NCBI GenBank assembly: GCA_963170055.1
Contig: CAUJGJ010000115.1
Coordinates: forward strand, 1 to 64,000
Source: Halisarca cf. caerulea
Lineage: Eukaryota; Porifera; Demospongiae; Chondrillida; Halisarcidae
Reading direction: 5' to 3'
Length of the DNA stretch: 64,000 nucleotides
Positions within the stretch are counted from its first letter, which is position 1, and each line of letters starts with the position of its first letter. The position numbers and the translations under genes were made by a program. Below the pieces are notes generated by a model. The model saw only the letters and a program-made list of their open reading frames with translations, searched no databases and was not told where the DNA came from. Of this stretch, positions 13,559-28,200 are shown piece after piece.

Positions 13559-16500
13559 TCCCGGTGCTAATACCAATATTTGGCACTAGCACCACGCATA
13601 TTCCCAGTGGACACACATGAAGTTTCTGAAGTGCTGTGGGCGTATTTGAGTAGTGTTGGATATGCTGGTGCTAATACCAATATTTGGCACTAGCACCACG
13701 CACATTCCCAGTGGACACACATGAAGTTTCTTAATTGCTGTGGGCGTATTTGAGTAGTGTTGGATATGCTGGTGCTAATACCAATATTTGGCACTAGCAC
13801 CACGCACATTCCCAGTGGACACACATGAAGTTTCTTAATTGCTGTGGGCGTATTTGTGTAGTGTTGGATATGCTGGTGCTGATACCAATATTTGGCACTA
13901 GCACCACGCACATTCCCAGTGGACACACATGAAGTTTCTGAAGTGCTGTGGGCGTATTTGTGTAGTGTTGGATATGCTGGTGCTAATACCTATATTCGTC
14001 ACTAGCACCACGCACATTCCCAGTGGACACACATGAAGTTTCTGAAGTACTGTTGGCGTATTTGTGTAATGTTCGATATGCTGGTGCTAATACCAATATT
14101 TGGCACTAGCACCACGCACATTCCCAGGGGACACACATGAAGTTTCTGAAGTGCTGCGGGCGTATTTGTGTAGTGTTGGATATGCTGGTGCTAATACCAA
14201 TATTTGGCACTAGCACCACGCACATTCCCAGTGGACACACATGAAGTTTCTTAACTGCTGTGGGCGTATTTGTGTAGTGTTGGATATGCTGGTGCTAATA
14301 CCAATATTTGGCACTAGCACCACGCACATTCCCATTGGACACACATGAAGTTTCTTAAGTGCTGTGGGCGTATTTGTGTAGTGTTGGATATGCTGGTGCT
14401 AATACCAATATTTGGCACTAGAACAACGCACATTCCCATTGGACACACATGAAGTTTCTTAATTGCTGTGGGCGTATTTGTGTAGTGTTGGATATGCTGG
14501 TGCTAATACCAATATTTGGCACTAGCACCACGCACATTCCCAGTGGACACACATGAAGTTTCTGAAGTGCTTTGGGCGTATTTGTGTAGTGTTGGATATG
14601 CTGGTGCTAATACCAATATTTGGCACTAGCACCACACACATTCCCAGTGGACACACATGAAGTTTCTGAAGTGCTGTGGGCGTATTTGAGTAGTGTTGGA
14701 TATGCTGGTGCTAATACCAATATTTGGCACTAGCACCACGCACATTAAAAGTGGACACACATGAAGGTTCTTAACTGCTGTGGGCGTATTTGTGTAGTGT
14801 TGGATATGCTGGTGCTAATACCAATATTTGGCAATAGCACCACGCACATTCCCAGTGGACACACATGAAGATTCTTAATTGCTGCGGGCGTATTTGTGTA
14901 GTGTTGGATATGCTGGTGCTAATACCAATATTTGGCACTAGCACCACGCACAATCCAAGTGGACACACATGAAGTTTCTGAAGTGCTGTGGGCGTATTTG
15001 TGTAGTGTTGGATATGCTGGTGCTAATACCAATATTTGGCACTAGCACCACGCACATTTTCAGTGGACACACATGAAGTTTCTTAATTGCTGTGGGCGTA
15101 TTTGTGTAGTGTTGGATATGCTGGTGCTAATACCAATATTTGGCACTAGCACCACGCACATTCCCAGTGGACACACATGAAGTTTCTTAACTGCTATGGG
15201 CGTATTTGTGTAGTGTTGGATATGCTGGTGCTAATACCAATATTTGGCACTAGCACCACGCACATTCCCATTGGACACACATGAAGTTTCTGAAGTGCTG
15301 TGGGTGTATTTGTGTAGTGTTGGATATGCTGGTGCTAATACCTATATTCGTCACTAGCACCACGCACATTCCCAGTGGACACACATGAAGTTTGTGAAGT
15401 ACTGTTGGCGTATTTGTGTAATGTTGGATATGCTGGTGCTAATACCAATATTTGGCACTAGCACCACGCACATTCCCAGGGGACACACATGAAGTTTCTG
15501 AAGTGCTGTGGGCGTATTTGTGTAGTGTTGGATATGCTGGTGCTAATACCAATATTTGGCACTAGCACCACGCACATTCCCAGTGGACACACATGAAGTT
15601 TCTTAACTGCTGTGGGCGTATTTGTGTAGTGTTGGATATGCTGGTGCTAATACCAATATTTGGCACTAGCACCACGCACATTCCCATTGGACACACATGA
15701 AGTTTCTTAAGTGCTGTGGGCGTATTTGTGTAGTGTTGGATATGCTGGTGCTAATACCAATATTTGGCACTAGAACAACGCACATTCCCATTGGACACAC
15801 ATGAAGTTTCTTAATTGCTGTGGGCGTATTTGTGTAGTGTTGGATATGCTGGTGCTAATACCAATATTTGGCACTAGCACCACGCACATTCCCAGTGGAC
15901 ACACATGAAGTTTCTGAAGTGCTGTGGGCGTATTTGTGTAGTGTTGGATATGCTGGTGCTAATACCAATATTTGGCACTAGCACCACGCACATTCCCAGT
16001 GGACACACATGAAGTTTCTGAAGTGCTGTGGGCGTATTTGAGTAGTGTTGGATATGCTGGTGCTAATACCAATATTTGGCACTAGCACCACGCACATTCC
16101 CAGTGGACACACATGAAGTTTCTGAAGTGCTGCGGGCGCATTTGTATAGTGTTGGATATGCCGGTGCTAATACCAATATTTGGCACTAGCACCACACACA
16201 TTCCCAGTGGACACACATGAAGGTTCTTAACTGCTGTGGGCGTATTTGTGTAGTGTTGGATATGCTGGTGCTAATACCAATATTTGGCACTAGCACCACG
16301 CACATACCCAGTGGACACACATGAAGTTTCTTAATTGCTGTGGGCGTATTTGTGTAGTGTTGGATATGCTGGTGCTAATACCAATATTTGGCACTAGCAC
16401 CACGCACAATCCAAATGGACACACATGAAGTTTCTGAAGTGCTGTGGGCGTATTTGAGTAGTGTTCGATATGCTGGTGCTAATACCAATATTTGGCACTA

Positions 16501-17430
16501 GCACCACGCACATTTTCAGTGGACACACATGAAGTTTCTTAATTGCTGTGGGCGTATTTGTGTAGTGTTGGATATGCTGGTGCTAATACCAATATTTGGC
16601 ACTAGCACCACGCACATTCCCAGTGGACACACATGAAGTTTCTTAACTGCTATGGGCGTATTTGTGTAGTGTTGGATATGCTGGTGCTAATACCAATATT
16701 TGGCACTAGCACCACGCACATTCCCAGTGGACACACATGAAGTTTCTGAAGTGCTGTGGGTGCATTTGTGTAGTGTTGGATATGCTGGTGCTAATACCAA
16801 TATTTGGCACTAGCACCACGCACATTCCCAGTGGACACACATGAAGTTTCTGAAGTGCTGTGGGCGTATTTGTGTAGTGTTGGATATGCTGGTGCTAATA
16901 CCAATATTTGGCATTAGCACCACATACATTTTCAGTGGACACACATGAAGTTTCTTAATTGCTGTGGGCGTATTTGTGTAGTGTTGGATATGCTGGTGCT
17001 AATACCAATATTTGGCACTAGCACCACGCACATTCCCAGTGGACACACATGAAGTTTCTTAACTGCTATGGGCGTATGTGTGTAGTGTTGGATATGCTGG
17101 TGCTAATACCAATATTTGGCACTAGCACCACGCACATTCCCAGTGGACACACATGAAGTTTCTGAAGTGCTGTGGGCGTATTTGTGTAGTGTTGGATATG
17201 CTGGTGCTAATACCAATATTTGGCACTAGCACCACGCACATTCCCAGGGGACACACATGAAGTTTCTGAAGTGCTGTGGGCGTATGTGTGTATTGTTGGA
17301 TATGCTGGTGCTAATACCAATATTTGGCACTAGCACCACGCACATTCCCAGGGGACACACATGAAGTTTCTGAAGTGCTGTGGGCGCATTTGTGTAGTGT
17401 TGGATATGCTGGTGCTAATACCAATATTTG
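13559..17430 (+). repeat. Satellite block B with 13/14-monomer periodicity
   Basis: Block A similarity ends at the TATCCCGGTG variant (13,557). Markers then recur 1,352 bp apart, which is 13 monomers: CCTATATTCGTCAC at about 13,990 and 15,342, and CTAGAACAACG at about 14,419 and 15,771. The GAAGGTTCTTAAC marker recurs at 14 monomers (about 14,763 and 16,219), so one monomer was gained within the second copy. Other variants are CATTTTCAGT, CAATCCAAGT and CCCAGGGG. The same set reappears at 39.1-43.1 kb. Confidence 0.75.
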
Positions 17431-19200
17431 GCACTAGCACCACGCATATTCCCAGTGGACACACATGAAGTTTCTTAATTGCTGTGGGCGTATTTGTGTA
17501 GTGTTGGATATGCTGGTGCTAATACCAATATTTGGCACTAGCACCACGCACATTAAAAGTGGACACACATGAAGTTTCTTATATGCTGTGGGCGTATTTG
17601 TGTAGTGTTGGATATGCTGGTGCAAATACCAATATTTGGCACTAGCACCACGCACATTCCCAGTGGACACACATGAAGATTCTTAATTGCTGAGGGCGTA
17701 TTTGTGTAGTGTTGGATATGCTGGTGCTAATACCAATATTTGGCACTAGCACCACGCACATTCCCAGTGGACACACATGAAGTTTCTGAAGTGCTGTGGG
17801 CGTATTTGAGTAGTGTTGGATATGCTGGTGCTAATACCAATATTTAGCACTAGCACCACGCACATTCCCAGTGGACACACATGAAGTTTCTTAACTTCTA
17901 TGGGCGTATTTGTGTAGTGTTGGATATGCTGGTGCTAATACCAATATTTGGCACTAGCTCCACGCACATTCCCAGTGGACACACATGAAGTTTCTGAAGT
18001 GCTGTGGGCGTATTTGAGTAGTGTTGGATATGCTGGTGCTAATACCAATATTTGGCACTAGCACCACGCACATTCCCAGTGGACACACATGAAGTTTCTG
18101 AAGTGCTGTGGGCGTATTTGTGTAGTGTTGGATATGCTGGTGCTAATACCAATATTTGGCACTAGCACCACATACATTCCCAGTGGACACACATGAAGTT
18201 TCTGAAGTGCTGTGGGCGCATTTGTGTAGTGTTGGATATGCTGGTGCTAATACCAATATTTGGCACTAGCACCACGCACATTCCCAGTGGACACACATGA
18301 AGTTTCTTATATGCTGTGGGCGTATTTGTGTAGTGTTGGATATGCTGGTGCTAATACCAATATTTGGCACTAGCACCACGCACATTCCCAGTGGACACAC
18401 ATGAAGTTTCTTATATGCTGTGGGCGTATTTGTGTAGTGTTGGATATGCTGGTGCTAATACCAATATTTGGCACTAGCACCACGCACATTCCCAGTGGAC
18501 ACACATGAAGTTTCTGAAGTGCTGTGGGCGTATTTGTGTAGTGTTGGATATGCTGGTGCTAATACCAATATTTGGCACTAGCACCACGCACATTCCCAGT
18601 GGACACACATGAAGTTTCTGAAGTGCTGTGGGCGCATTTGTATAGTGTTGGATATGCTGGTGCTAATACCAATATTTGGCACTAGCACCACGCACATTCC
18701 CAGTGGACACACATGAAGTTTCTTATATGCTGTGGGCGTATTTGTGTAGTGTTGGATATGCTGGTGCTAATACCAATATTTGGCACTAGCACCACGCACA
18801 TTCCCAGTGGACACACATGAAGTTTCTTAACTTCTATAGGCGTATTTGTGTAGTGTTGGATATGCTGGTGCTAATACCAATATTTGGCACTAGCACCACG
18901 CACATTCCCAGTGGACACACATGAAGTTTCTGAAGTGCTGTGGGCGTATTTGAGTAGTGTTGGATATGCTGGTGCTAATACCAATATTTGGCACTAGCAC
19001 CACGCACATTCCCAGTGGACACACATGAAGTTTCTGAAGTGCTGTGGGCGCATTTGTGTAGTGTTGGATATGCTGGTGCTAATACCAATATTTGGCACTA
19101 GCACCACGCATATTCCCAGTGGACACACATGAAGTTTCTTAATTGCTGTGGGCGTATTTGTGTAGTGTTGGATATGCTGGTGCTAATACCAATATTTGGC
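17431..19200 (+). repeat. Satellite block C, transitional monomers
   Basis: Ordinary 104-bp monomers. Their order (CATTAAAAG, GATTCTTAATTGCTGAGG, CTTAACTTCTATGGG, TTTGAG and so on) resembles block A but lacks the diverged monomer. I find no internal higher-order period here. Boundaries are approximate. Confidence 0.6.
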
Positions 19201-22200
19201 ACTAGCACCACGCACATTCCCAGTGGACACACATGAAGTTTCTGAAGTGCTGTGGGCGTATTTGAGTAGTGTTGGATATGCTGGTGCTAATACCAATATT
19301 TGGCACTAGCACCACGCACATTCCCAGTGGACACACATGAAGTTTCTGAAGTGCTGTGGGCGCATTTGTGTAGTGTTGGATATGCTGGTGCTAATACCAA
19401 TATTTGGCACTAGCACCACGCACATTCCCAGTGGACACACATGAAGTTTCTGAAGTGCTGTGGGCGTATTTGTGTAGTGTTGGATATGCTGGTGCTAATA
19501 CCAATATTTGGCACTAGCACCACGCACATTCCCAGTGGACACACATGAAGTTTCTGAAGTGCTGTGGGCGTATTTGTGTAGTGTTGGATATGCTGGTGCT
19601 AATACCAATATTTGGCACTAGCACCACGCACATTCCCAGTGGACACACATGAAGTTTCTGAAGTGCTGTGGGCGTATTTGAGTAGTGTTGGATATGCTGG
19701 TGCTAATACCAATATTTGGCACTAGCACCACGCACATTCCCAGTGGACACACATGAAGTTTCTGAAGTGCTGTGGGCGTATTTGTGTAGTGTTGGATATG
19801 CTGGTGCTAATACCAATATTTGGCACTAGCACCACGCACATTCCCAGTGGACACACATGAAGTTTCTGAAGTGCTTTGGGCGTATTTGTGTAGTGTTGGA
19901 TATGCTGGTGCTAATACCAATATTTGGCACTAGCACCACGCACATTCCCAGTGGACACACATGAAGTTTCTGAAGTGCTGTGGGCGCATTTGTGTAGTGT
20001 TGGATATGCTGGTGCTAATACCAATATTTGGCACTAGCACCACGCACATTCCCAGTGGACACACATGAAGTTTCTTAACTTCTATGGGCGTATTTGTGTA
20101 GTGTTGGATATGCTGGTGCTAATACCAATATTTGGCACTAGCACCACGCATATTCCCAGTGGACACACATGAAGTTTCTTAATTGCTGTGGGCGTATTTG
20201 TGTAGTGTTGGATATGCTGGTGCTAATACCAATATTTGGCACTAGCACCACGCACATTAAAAGTGGACACACATGAAGTTTCTTATATGCTGTGGGCGTA
20301 TTTGTGTAGTGTTGGATATGCTGGTGCTAATACCAATATTTGGCACTAGCACCACGCACATTCCCAGTGGACACACATGAAGATTCTTAATTGCTGAGGG
20401 CGTATTTGTGTAGTGTTGGATATGCTGGTGCTAATACCAATATTTGGCACTAGCACCACGCACATTCCCAGTGGACACACATGAAGTTTCTGAAGTGCTG
20501 TGGGCGTATTTGTGTAGTGTTGGATATGCTGGTGCTAATACCAATATTTGGCACTAGCACCACGCACATTCCCAGTGGACACACATGAAGTTTCTTAACT
20601 TCTATGGGCGTATTTGTGTAGTGTTGGATATGCTGGTGCTAATACCAATATTTGGCACTAGCACCACGCACATTCCCAGTGGACACACATGAAGTTTCTG
20701 AAGTGCTGTGGGCGTATTTGAGTAGTGTTGGATATGCTGGTGCTAATACCAATATTTGGCACTAGCACCACGCACATTCCCAGTGGACACACATGAAGTT
20801 TCTGAAGTGCTGTGGGCGTATTTGTGTAGTGTTGGATATGCTGGTGCTAATACCAATATTTGGCACTAGCACCACATACATTCCCAGTGGACACACATGA
20901 AGTTTCTGAAGTGCTGTGGGCGCATTTGTGTAGTGTTGGATATGCTGGTGCTAATACCAATATTTGGCACTAGCACCACGCACATTAAAAGTGGACACAC
21001 ATGAAGTTTCTTATATGCTGTGGGCGTATTTGTGTAGTGTTGGATATGCTGGTGCTAATACCAATATTTGGCACTAGCACCACGCACATTCCCAGTGGAC
21101 ACACATGAAGTTTCTGAAGTGCTGTGGGCGTATTTGTGTAGTGTTGGATATGCTGGTGCTAATACCAATATTTGGCACTAGCACCACGCACATTCCCAGT
21201 GGACACACATGAAGTTTCTGAAGTGCTGTGGGCGTATTTGAGTAGTGTTGGATATGCTGGTGCTAATACCAATATTTGGCACTAGCACCACGCACATTCC
21301 CAGTGGACACACATGAAGTTTCTGAAGTGCTGTGGGCGTATTTGTGTAGTGTTGGATATGCTGGTGCTAATACCAATATTTGGCACTAGCACCACGCACA
21401 TTCCCAGTGGACACACATGAAGTTTCTGAAGTGCTGTGGGCGTATTTGTGTAGTGTTGGATATGCTGGTGCTAATACCAATATTTGGCACTAGCACCACG
21501 CACATTCCCAGTGGACACACATGAAGTTTCTGAAGTGCTGTGGGCGCATTTGTGTAGTGTTGGATATGCTGGTGCTAATACCAATATTTGGCACTAGCAC
21601 CACGCACATTCCCAGTGGACACACATGAAGTTTCTTAACTTCTATGGGCGTATTTGTGTAGTGTTGGATATGCTGGTGCTAATACCAATATTTGGCACTA
21701 GCACCACGCATATTCCCAGTGGACACACATGAAGTTTCTTAATTGCTGTGGGCGTATTTGTGTAGTGTTGGATATGCTGGTGCTAATACCAATATTTGGC
21801 ACTAGCACCACGCACATTAAAAGTGGACACACATGAAGTTTCTTATATACTGTGGGCGTATTTGTGTAGTGTTGGATATGCTGGTGCTAATACCAATATT
21901 TGGCACTAGCACCACGCACATTCCCAGTGGACACACATGAAGTTTCTGAAGTGCTGTGGGCGTATTTGTGTAGTGTTGGATATGCTGGTGCTAATACCAA
22001 TATTTGGCACTAGCACCACGCACATTCCCAGTGGACACACATGAAGTTTCTTAACTTCTATGGGCGTATTTGTGTAGTGTTGGATATGCTGGTGCTAATA
22101 CCAATATTTGGCACTAGCACCACGCACATTCCCAGTGGACACACATGAAGTTTCTGAAGTGCTGTGGGCGTATTTGAGTAGTGTTGGATATGCTGGTGCT

Positions 22201-25200
22201 AATACCAATATTTGGCACTAGCACCACGCACATTCCCAGTGGACACACATGAAGTTTCTGAAGTGCTGTGGGCGTATTTGTGTAGTGTTGGATATGCTGG
22301 TGCTAATACCAATATTTGGCACTAGCACCACATACATTCCCAGTGGACACACATGAAGTTTCTGAAGTGCTGTGGGCGCATTTGTGTAGTGTTGGATATG
22401 CTGGTGCTAATACCAATATTTGGCACTAGCACCACGCACATTCCCAGTGGACACACATGAAGTTTCTTATATGCTGTGGGCGTATTTGTGTAGTGTTGGA
22501 TATGCTGGTGCTAATACCAATATTTGGCACTAGCACCACGCACATTCCCAGTGGACACACATGAAGTTTCTTATATGCTGTGGGCGTATTTGTGTAGTGT
22601 TGGATATGCTGGTGCTAATACCAATATTTGGCACTAGCACCACGCACATTCCCAGTGGACACACATGAAGTTTCTTAACTTCTATGGGCGTATTTGTGTA
22701 GTGTTGGATATGCTGGTGCTAATACCAATATTTGGCACTAGCACCACGCACATTCCCAGTGGACACACATGAAGTTTCTGAAGTGCTGTGGGCGTATTTG
22801 AGTAGTGTTGGATATGCTGGTGCTAATACCAATATTTGGCACTAGCACCACGCACATTCCCAGTGGACACACATGAAGTTTCTGAAGTGCTGTGGGCGCA
22901 TTTGTGTAGTGTTGGATATGCTGGTGCTAATACCAATATTTGGCACTAGCACCACGCATATTCCCAGTGGACACACATGAAGTTTCTTAATTGCTGTGGG
23001 CGTATTTGTGTAGTGTTGGATATGCTGGTGCTAATACCAATATTTGGCACTAGCACCACGCACATTCCCAGTGGACACACATGAAGTTTCTGAAGTGCTG
23101 TGGGCGTATTTGAGTAGTGTTGGATATGCTGGTGCTAATACCAATATTTGGCACTAGCACCACGCACATTCCCAGTGGACACACATGAAGTTTCTGAAGT
23201 GCTGTGGGCGTGTTTGTGTAGTGTTGGATATGCTGGTGCTAATACCAATATTTGGCACTAGCACCACGCATATTCCCAGTGGACACACATGAAGTTTCTT
23301 AATTGCTGTGGGCGTATTTGTGTAGTGTTGGATATGCTGGTGCTAATACCAATATTTGGCACTAGCACCACGCACATTCCCAGTGGACACACATGAAGTT
23401 TCTGAAGAGCTGTGGGCGTATTTGTGTAGTGTTGGATATGCTGGTGCTAATACCAATATTTGGCACTAGCACCACGCACATTCCCAGTGGACACACATGA
23501 AGTTTCTGAAGTGCTGTGGGCGTATTTGTGTAGTGTTGGATATGCTGGTGCTAATACCAATATTTGGCACTAGCACCACGCACATTCCCAGTGGACACAC
23601 ATGAAGTTTCTGAAGTGCTGTGGGCGTATTTGTGTAGTGTTGGATATGCTGGTGCTAATACCAATATTTGGCACTAGCACCACGCACATTCCCAGTGGAC
23701 ACACATGAAGTTTCTGAAGTGCTGTGGGCGTATTTGTGTAGTGTTGGATATGCTGGTGCTAATACCAATATTTGGCACTAGCACCACGCACATTCCCAGT
23801 GGACACACATGAAGTTTCTGAAGTGCTGTGGGCGTATTTGTGTAGTGTTGGATATGCTGGTGCTAATACCAATATTTGGCACTAGCACCACGCACATTCC
23901 CAGTGGACACACATGAAGTTTCTGAAGTGCTGTGGGCGCATTTGTGTAGTGTTGGATATGCTGGTGCTAATACCAATATTTGGCACTAGCACCACGCACA
24001 TTCCCAGTGGACACACATGAAGTTTCTTAACTTCTATGGGCGTATTTGTGTAGTGTTGGATAATGCTGGTGCTAATACCAATATTTGGCACTAGCACCAC
24101 GCATATTCCCAGTGGACACACATGAAGTTTCTTAATTGCTGTGGGCGTATTTGTGTAGTTTTGGATATGCTGGTGCTAATACCAATATTTGGCACTAGCA
24201 CCACGCACATTCCCAGTGGACACACATGAAGTTTCTGAAGTGCTGTGGGCGTATTTGAGTAGTGTTGGATATGCTGGTGCTAATACCAATATTTGGCACT
24301 AGCACCACGCACATTCCCAGTGGACACACATGAAGTTTCTGAAGTGCTGTGGGCGCATTTGTGTAGTGTTGGATATGCTGGTGCTAATACCAATATTTGG
24401 CACTAGCACCACGCACATTCCCATTGGACACACATGAAGTTTCTTAATTGCTGTGGGCGTATTTGTGTAGTGTTAGATATGCTGGTGCTAATACCAATAT
24501 TTGGCACTAGCACCACGCACATTCCCAGTGGACACACATGAAGTTTCTGAAGTGCTGTGGGCGTATTTGTGTAGTGTTGGATATGCTGGTGCTAATACCA
24601 ATATTTGGCACTAGCACCACGCACATTCCCAGTGGACACACATGAAGTTTCTGAAGTGCTGTGGGCGTATTTGAGTAGTGTTGGATATGCTGGTGCTAAT
24701 ACCAATATTTGGCACTAGCACCACGCACATTCCCAGTGGACACACATGAAGTTTCTGAAGTGCTGTGGGCGCATTTGTGTAGTGTTGGATATGCTGGTGC
24801 TAATACCAATATTTGGCACTAGCACCACGCACATTCCCAGTGGACACACATGAAGTTTCTGAAGTGCTGTGGGCGTATTTGTGTAGTGTTGGATATGCTG
24901 GTGCTAATACCAATATTTGGCACTAGCACCACGCACATTCCCAGTGGACACACATGAAGTTTCTGAAGTGCTGTGGGCGTATTTGTGTAGTGTTGGATAT
25001 GCTGGTGCTAATACCAATATTTGGCACTAGCACCACGCACATTCCCAGTGGACACACATGAAGTTTCTGAAGTGCTGTGGGCGTATTTGAGTAGTGTTGG
25101 ATATGCTGGTGCTAATACCAATATTTGGCACTAGCACCACGCACATTCCCAGTGGACACACATGAAGTTTCTGAAGTGCTGTGGGCGTATTTGTGTAGTG

Positions 25201-28200
25201 TTGGATATGCTGGTGCTAATACCAATATTTGGCACTAGCACCACGCACATTCCCAGTGGACACACATGAAGTTTCTGAAGTGCTTTGGGCGTATTTGTGT
25301 AGTGTTGGATATGCTGGTGCTAATACCAATATTTGGCACTAGCACCACGCACATTCCCAGTGGACACACATGAAGTTTCTGAAGTGCTGTGGGCGCATTT
25401 GTGTAGTGTTGGATATGCTGGTGCTAATACCAATATTTGGCACTAGCACCACGCACATTCCCAGTGGACACACATGAAGTTTCTTAACTTCTATGGGCGT
25501 ATTTGTGTAGTGTTGGATATGCTGGTGCTAATACCAATATTTGGCACTAGCACCACGCATATTCCCAGTGGACACACATGAAGTTTCTTAATTGCTGTGG
25601 GCGTATTTGTGTAGTGTTGGATATGCTGGTGCTAATACCAATATTTGGCACTAGCACCACGCACATTAAAAGTGGACACACATGAAGTTTCTTATATGCT
25701 GTGGGCGTATTTGTGTAGTGTTGGATATGCTGGTGCTAATACCAATATTTGGCACTAGCACCACGCACATTCCCAGTGGACACACATGAAGATTCTTAAT
25801 TGCTGAGGGCGTATTTGTGTAGTGTTGGATATGCTGGTGCTAATACCAATATTTGGCACTAGCACCACGCACATTCCCAGTGGACACACATGAAGTTTCT
25901 GAAGTGCTGTGGGCGTATTTGTGTAGTGTTGGATATGCTGGTGCTAATACCAATATTTGGCACTAGCACCACGCACATTCCCAGTGGACACACATGAAGT
26001 TTCTTAACTTCTATGGGCGTATTTGTGTAGTGTTGGATATGCTGGTGCTAATACCAATATTTGGCACTAGCACCACGCACATTCCCAGTGGACACACATG
26101 AAGTTTCTGAAGTGCTGTGGGCGTATTTGAGTAGTGTTGGATATGCTGGTGCTAATACCAATATTTGGCACTAGCACCACGCACATTCCCAGTGGACACA
26201 CATGAAGTTTCTGAAGTGCTGTGGGCGTATTTGTGTAGTGTTGGATATGCTGGTGCTAATACCAATATTTGGCACTAGCACCACATACATTCCCAGTGGA
26301 CACACATGAAGTTTCTGAAGTGCTGTGGGCGCATTTGTGTAGTGTTGGATATGCTGGTGCTAATACCAATATTTGGCACTAGCACCACGCACATTAAAAG
26401 TGGACACACATGAAGTTTCTTATATGCTGTGGGCGTATTTGTGTAGTGTTGGATATGCTGGTGCTAATACCAATATTTGGCACTAGCACCACGCACATTC
26501 CCAGTGGACACACATGAAGTTTCTGAAGTGCTGTGGGCGTATTTGTGTAGTGTTGGATATGCTGGTGCTAATACCAATATTTGGCACTAGCACCACGCAC
26601 ATTCCCAGTGGACACACATGAAGTTTCTGAAGTGCTGTGGGCGTATTTGAGTAGTGTTGGATATGCTGGTGCTAATACCAATATTTGGCACTAGCACCAC
26701 GCACATTCCCAGTGGACACACATGAAGTTTCTGAAGTGCTGTGGGCGTATTTGTGTAGTGTTGGATATGCTGGTGCTAATACCAATATTTGGCACTAGCA
26801 CCACGCACATTCCCAGTGGACACACATGAAGTTTCTGAAGTGCTGTGGGCGTATTTGTGTAGTGTTGGATATGCTGGTGCTAATACCAATATTTGGCACT
26901 AGCACCACGCACATTCCCAGTGGACACACATGAAGTTTCTGAAGTGCTGTGGGCGCATTTGTGTAGTGTTGGATATGCTGGTGCTAATACCAATATTTGG
27001 CACTAGCACCACGCACATTCCCAGTGGACACACATGAAGTTTCTTAACTTCTATGGGCGTATTTGTGTAGTGTTGGATATGCTGGTGCTAATACCAATAT
27101 TTGGCACTAGCACCACGCATATTCCCAGTGGACACACATGAAGTTTCTTAATTGCTGTGGGCGTATTTGTGTAGTGTTGGATATGCTGGTGCTAATACCA
27201 ATATTTGGCACTAGCACCACGCACATTAAAAGTGGACACACATGAAGTTTCTTATATACTGTGGGCGTATTTGTGTAGTGTTGGATATGCTGGTGCTAAT
27301 ACCAATATTTGGCACTAGCACCACGCACATTCCCAGTGGACACACATGAAGTTTCTGAAGTGCTGTGGGCGTATTTGTGTAGTGTTGGATATGCTGGTGC
27401 TAATACCAATATTTGGCACTAGCACCACGCACATTCCCAGTGGACACACATGAAGTTTCTTAACTTCTATGGGCGTATTTGTGTAGTGTTGGATATGCTG
27501 GTGCTAATACCAATATTTGGCACTAGCACCACGCACATTCCCAGTGGACACACATGAAGTTTCTGAAGTGCTGTGGGCGTATTTGAGTAGTGTTGGATAT
27601 GCTGGTGCTAATACCAATATTTGGCACTAGCACCACGCACATTCCCAGTGGACACACATGAAGTTTCTGAAGTGCTGTGGGCGTATTTGTGTAGTGTTGG
27701 ATATGCTGGTGCTAATACCAATATTTGGCACTAGCACCACATACATTCCCAGTGGACACACATGAAGTTTCTGAAGTGCTGTGGGCGCATTTGTGTAGTG
27801 TTGGATATGCTGGTGCTAATACCAATATTTGGCACTAGCACCACGCACATTCCCAGTGGACACACATGAAGTTTCTTATATGCTGTGGGCGTATTTGTGT
27901 AGTGTTGGATATGCTGGTGCTAATACCAATATTTGGCACTAGCACCACGCACATTCCCAGTGGACACACATGAAGTTTCTTATATGCTGTGGGCGTATTT
28001 GTGTAGTGTTGGATATGCTGGTGCTAATACCAATATTTGGCACTAGCACCACGCACATTCCCAGTGGACACACATGAAGTTTCTTAACTTCTATGGGCGT
28101 ATTTGTGTAGTGTTGGATATGCTGGTGCTAATACCAATATTTGGCACTAGCACCACGCACATTCCCAGTGGACACACATGAAGTTTCTGAAGTGCTGTGG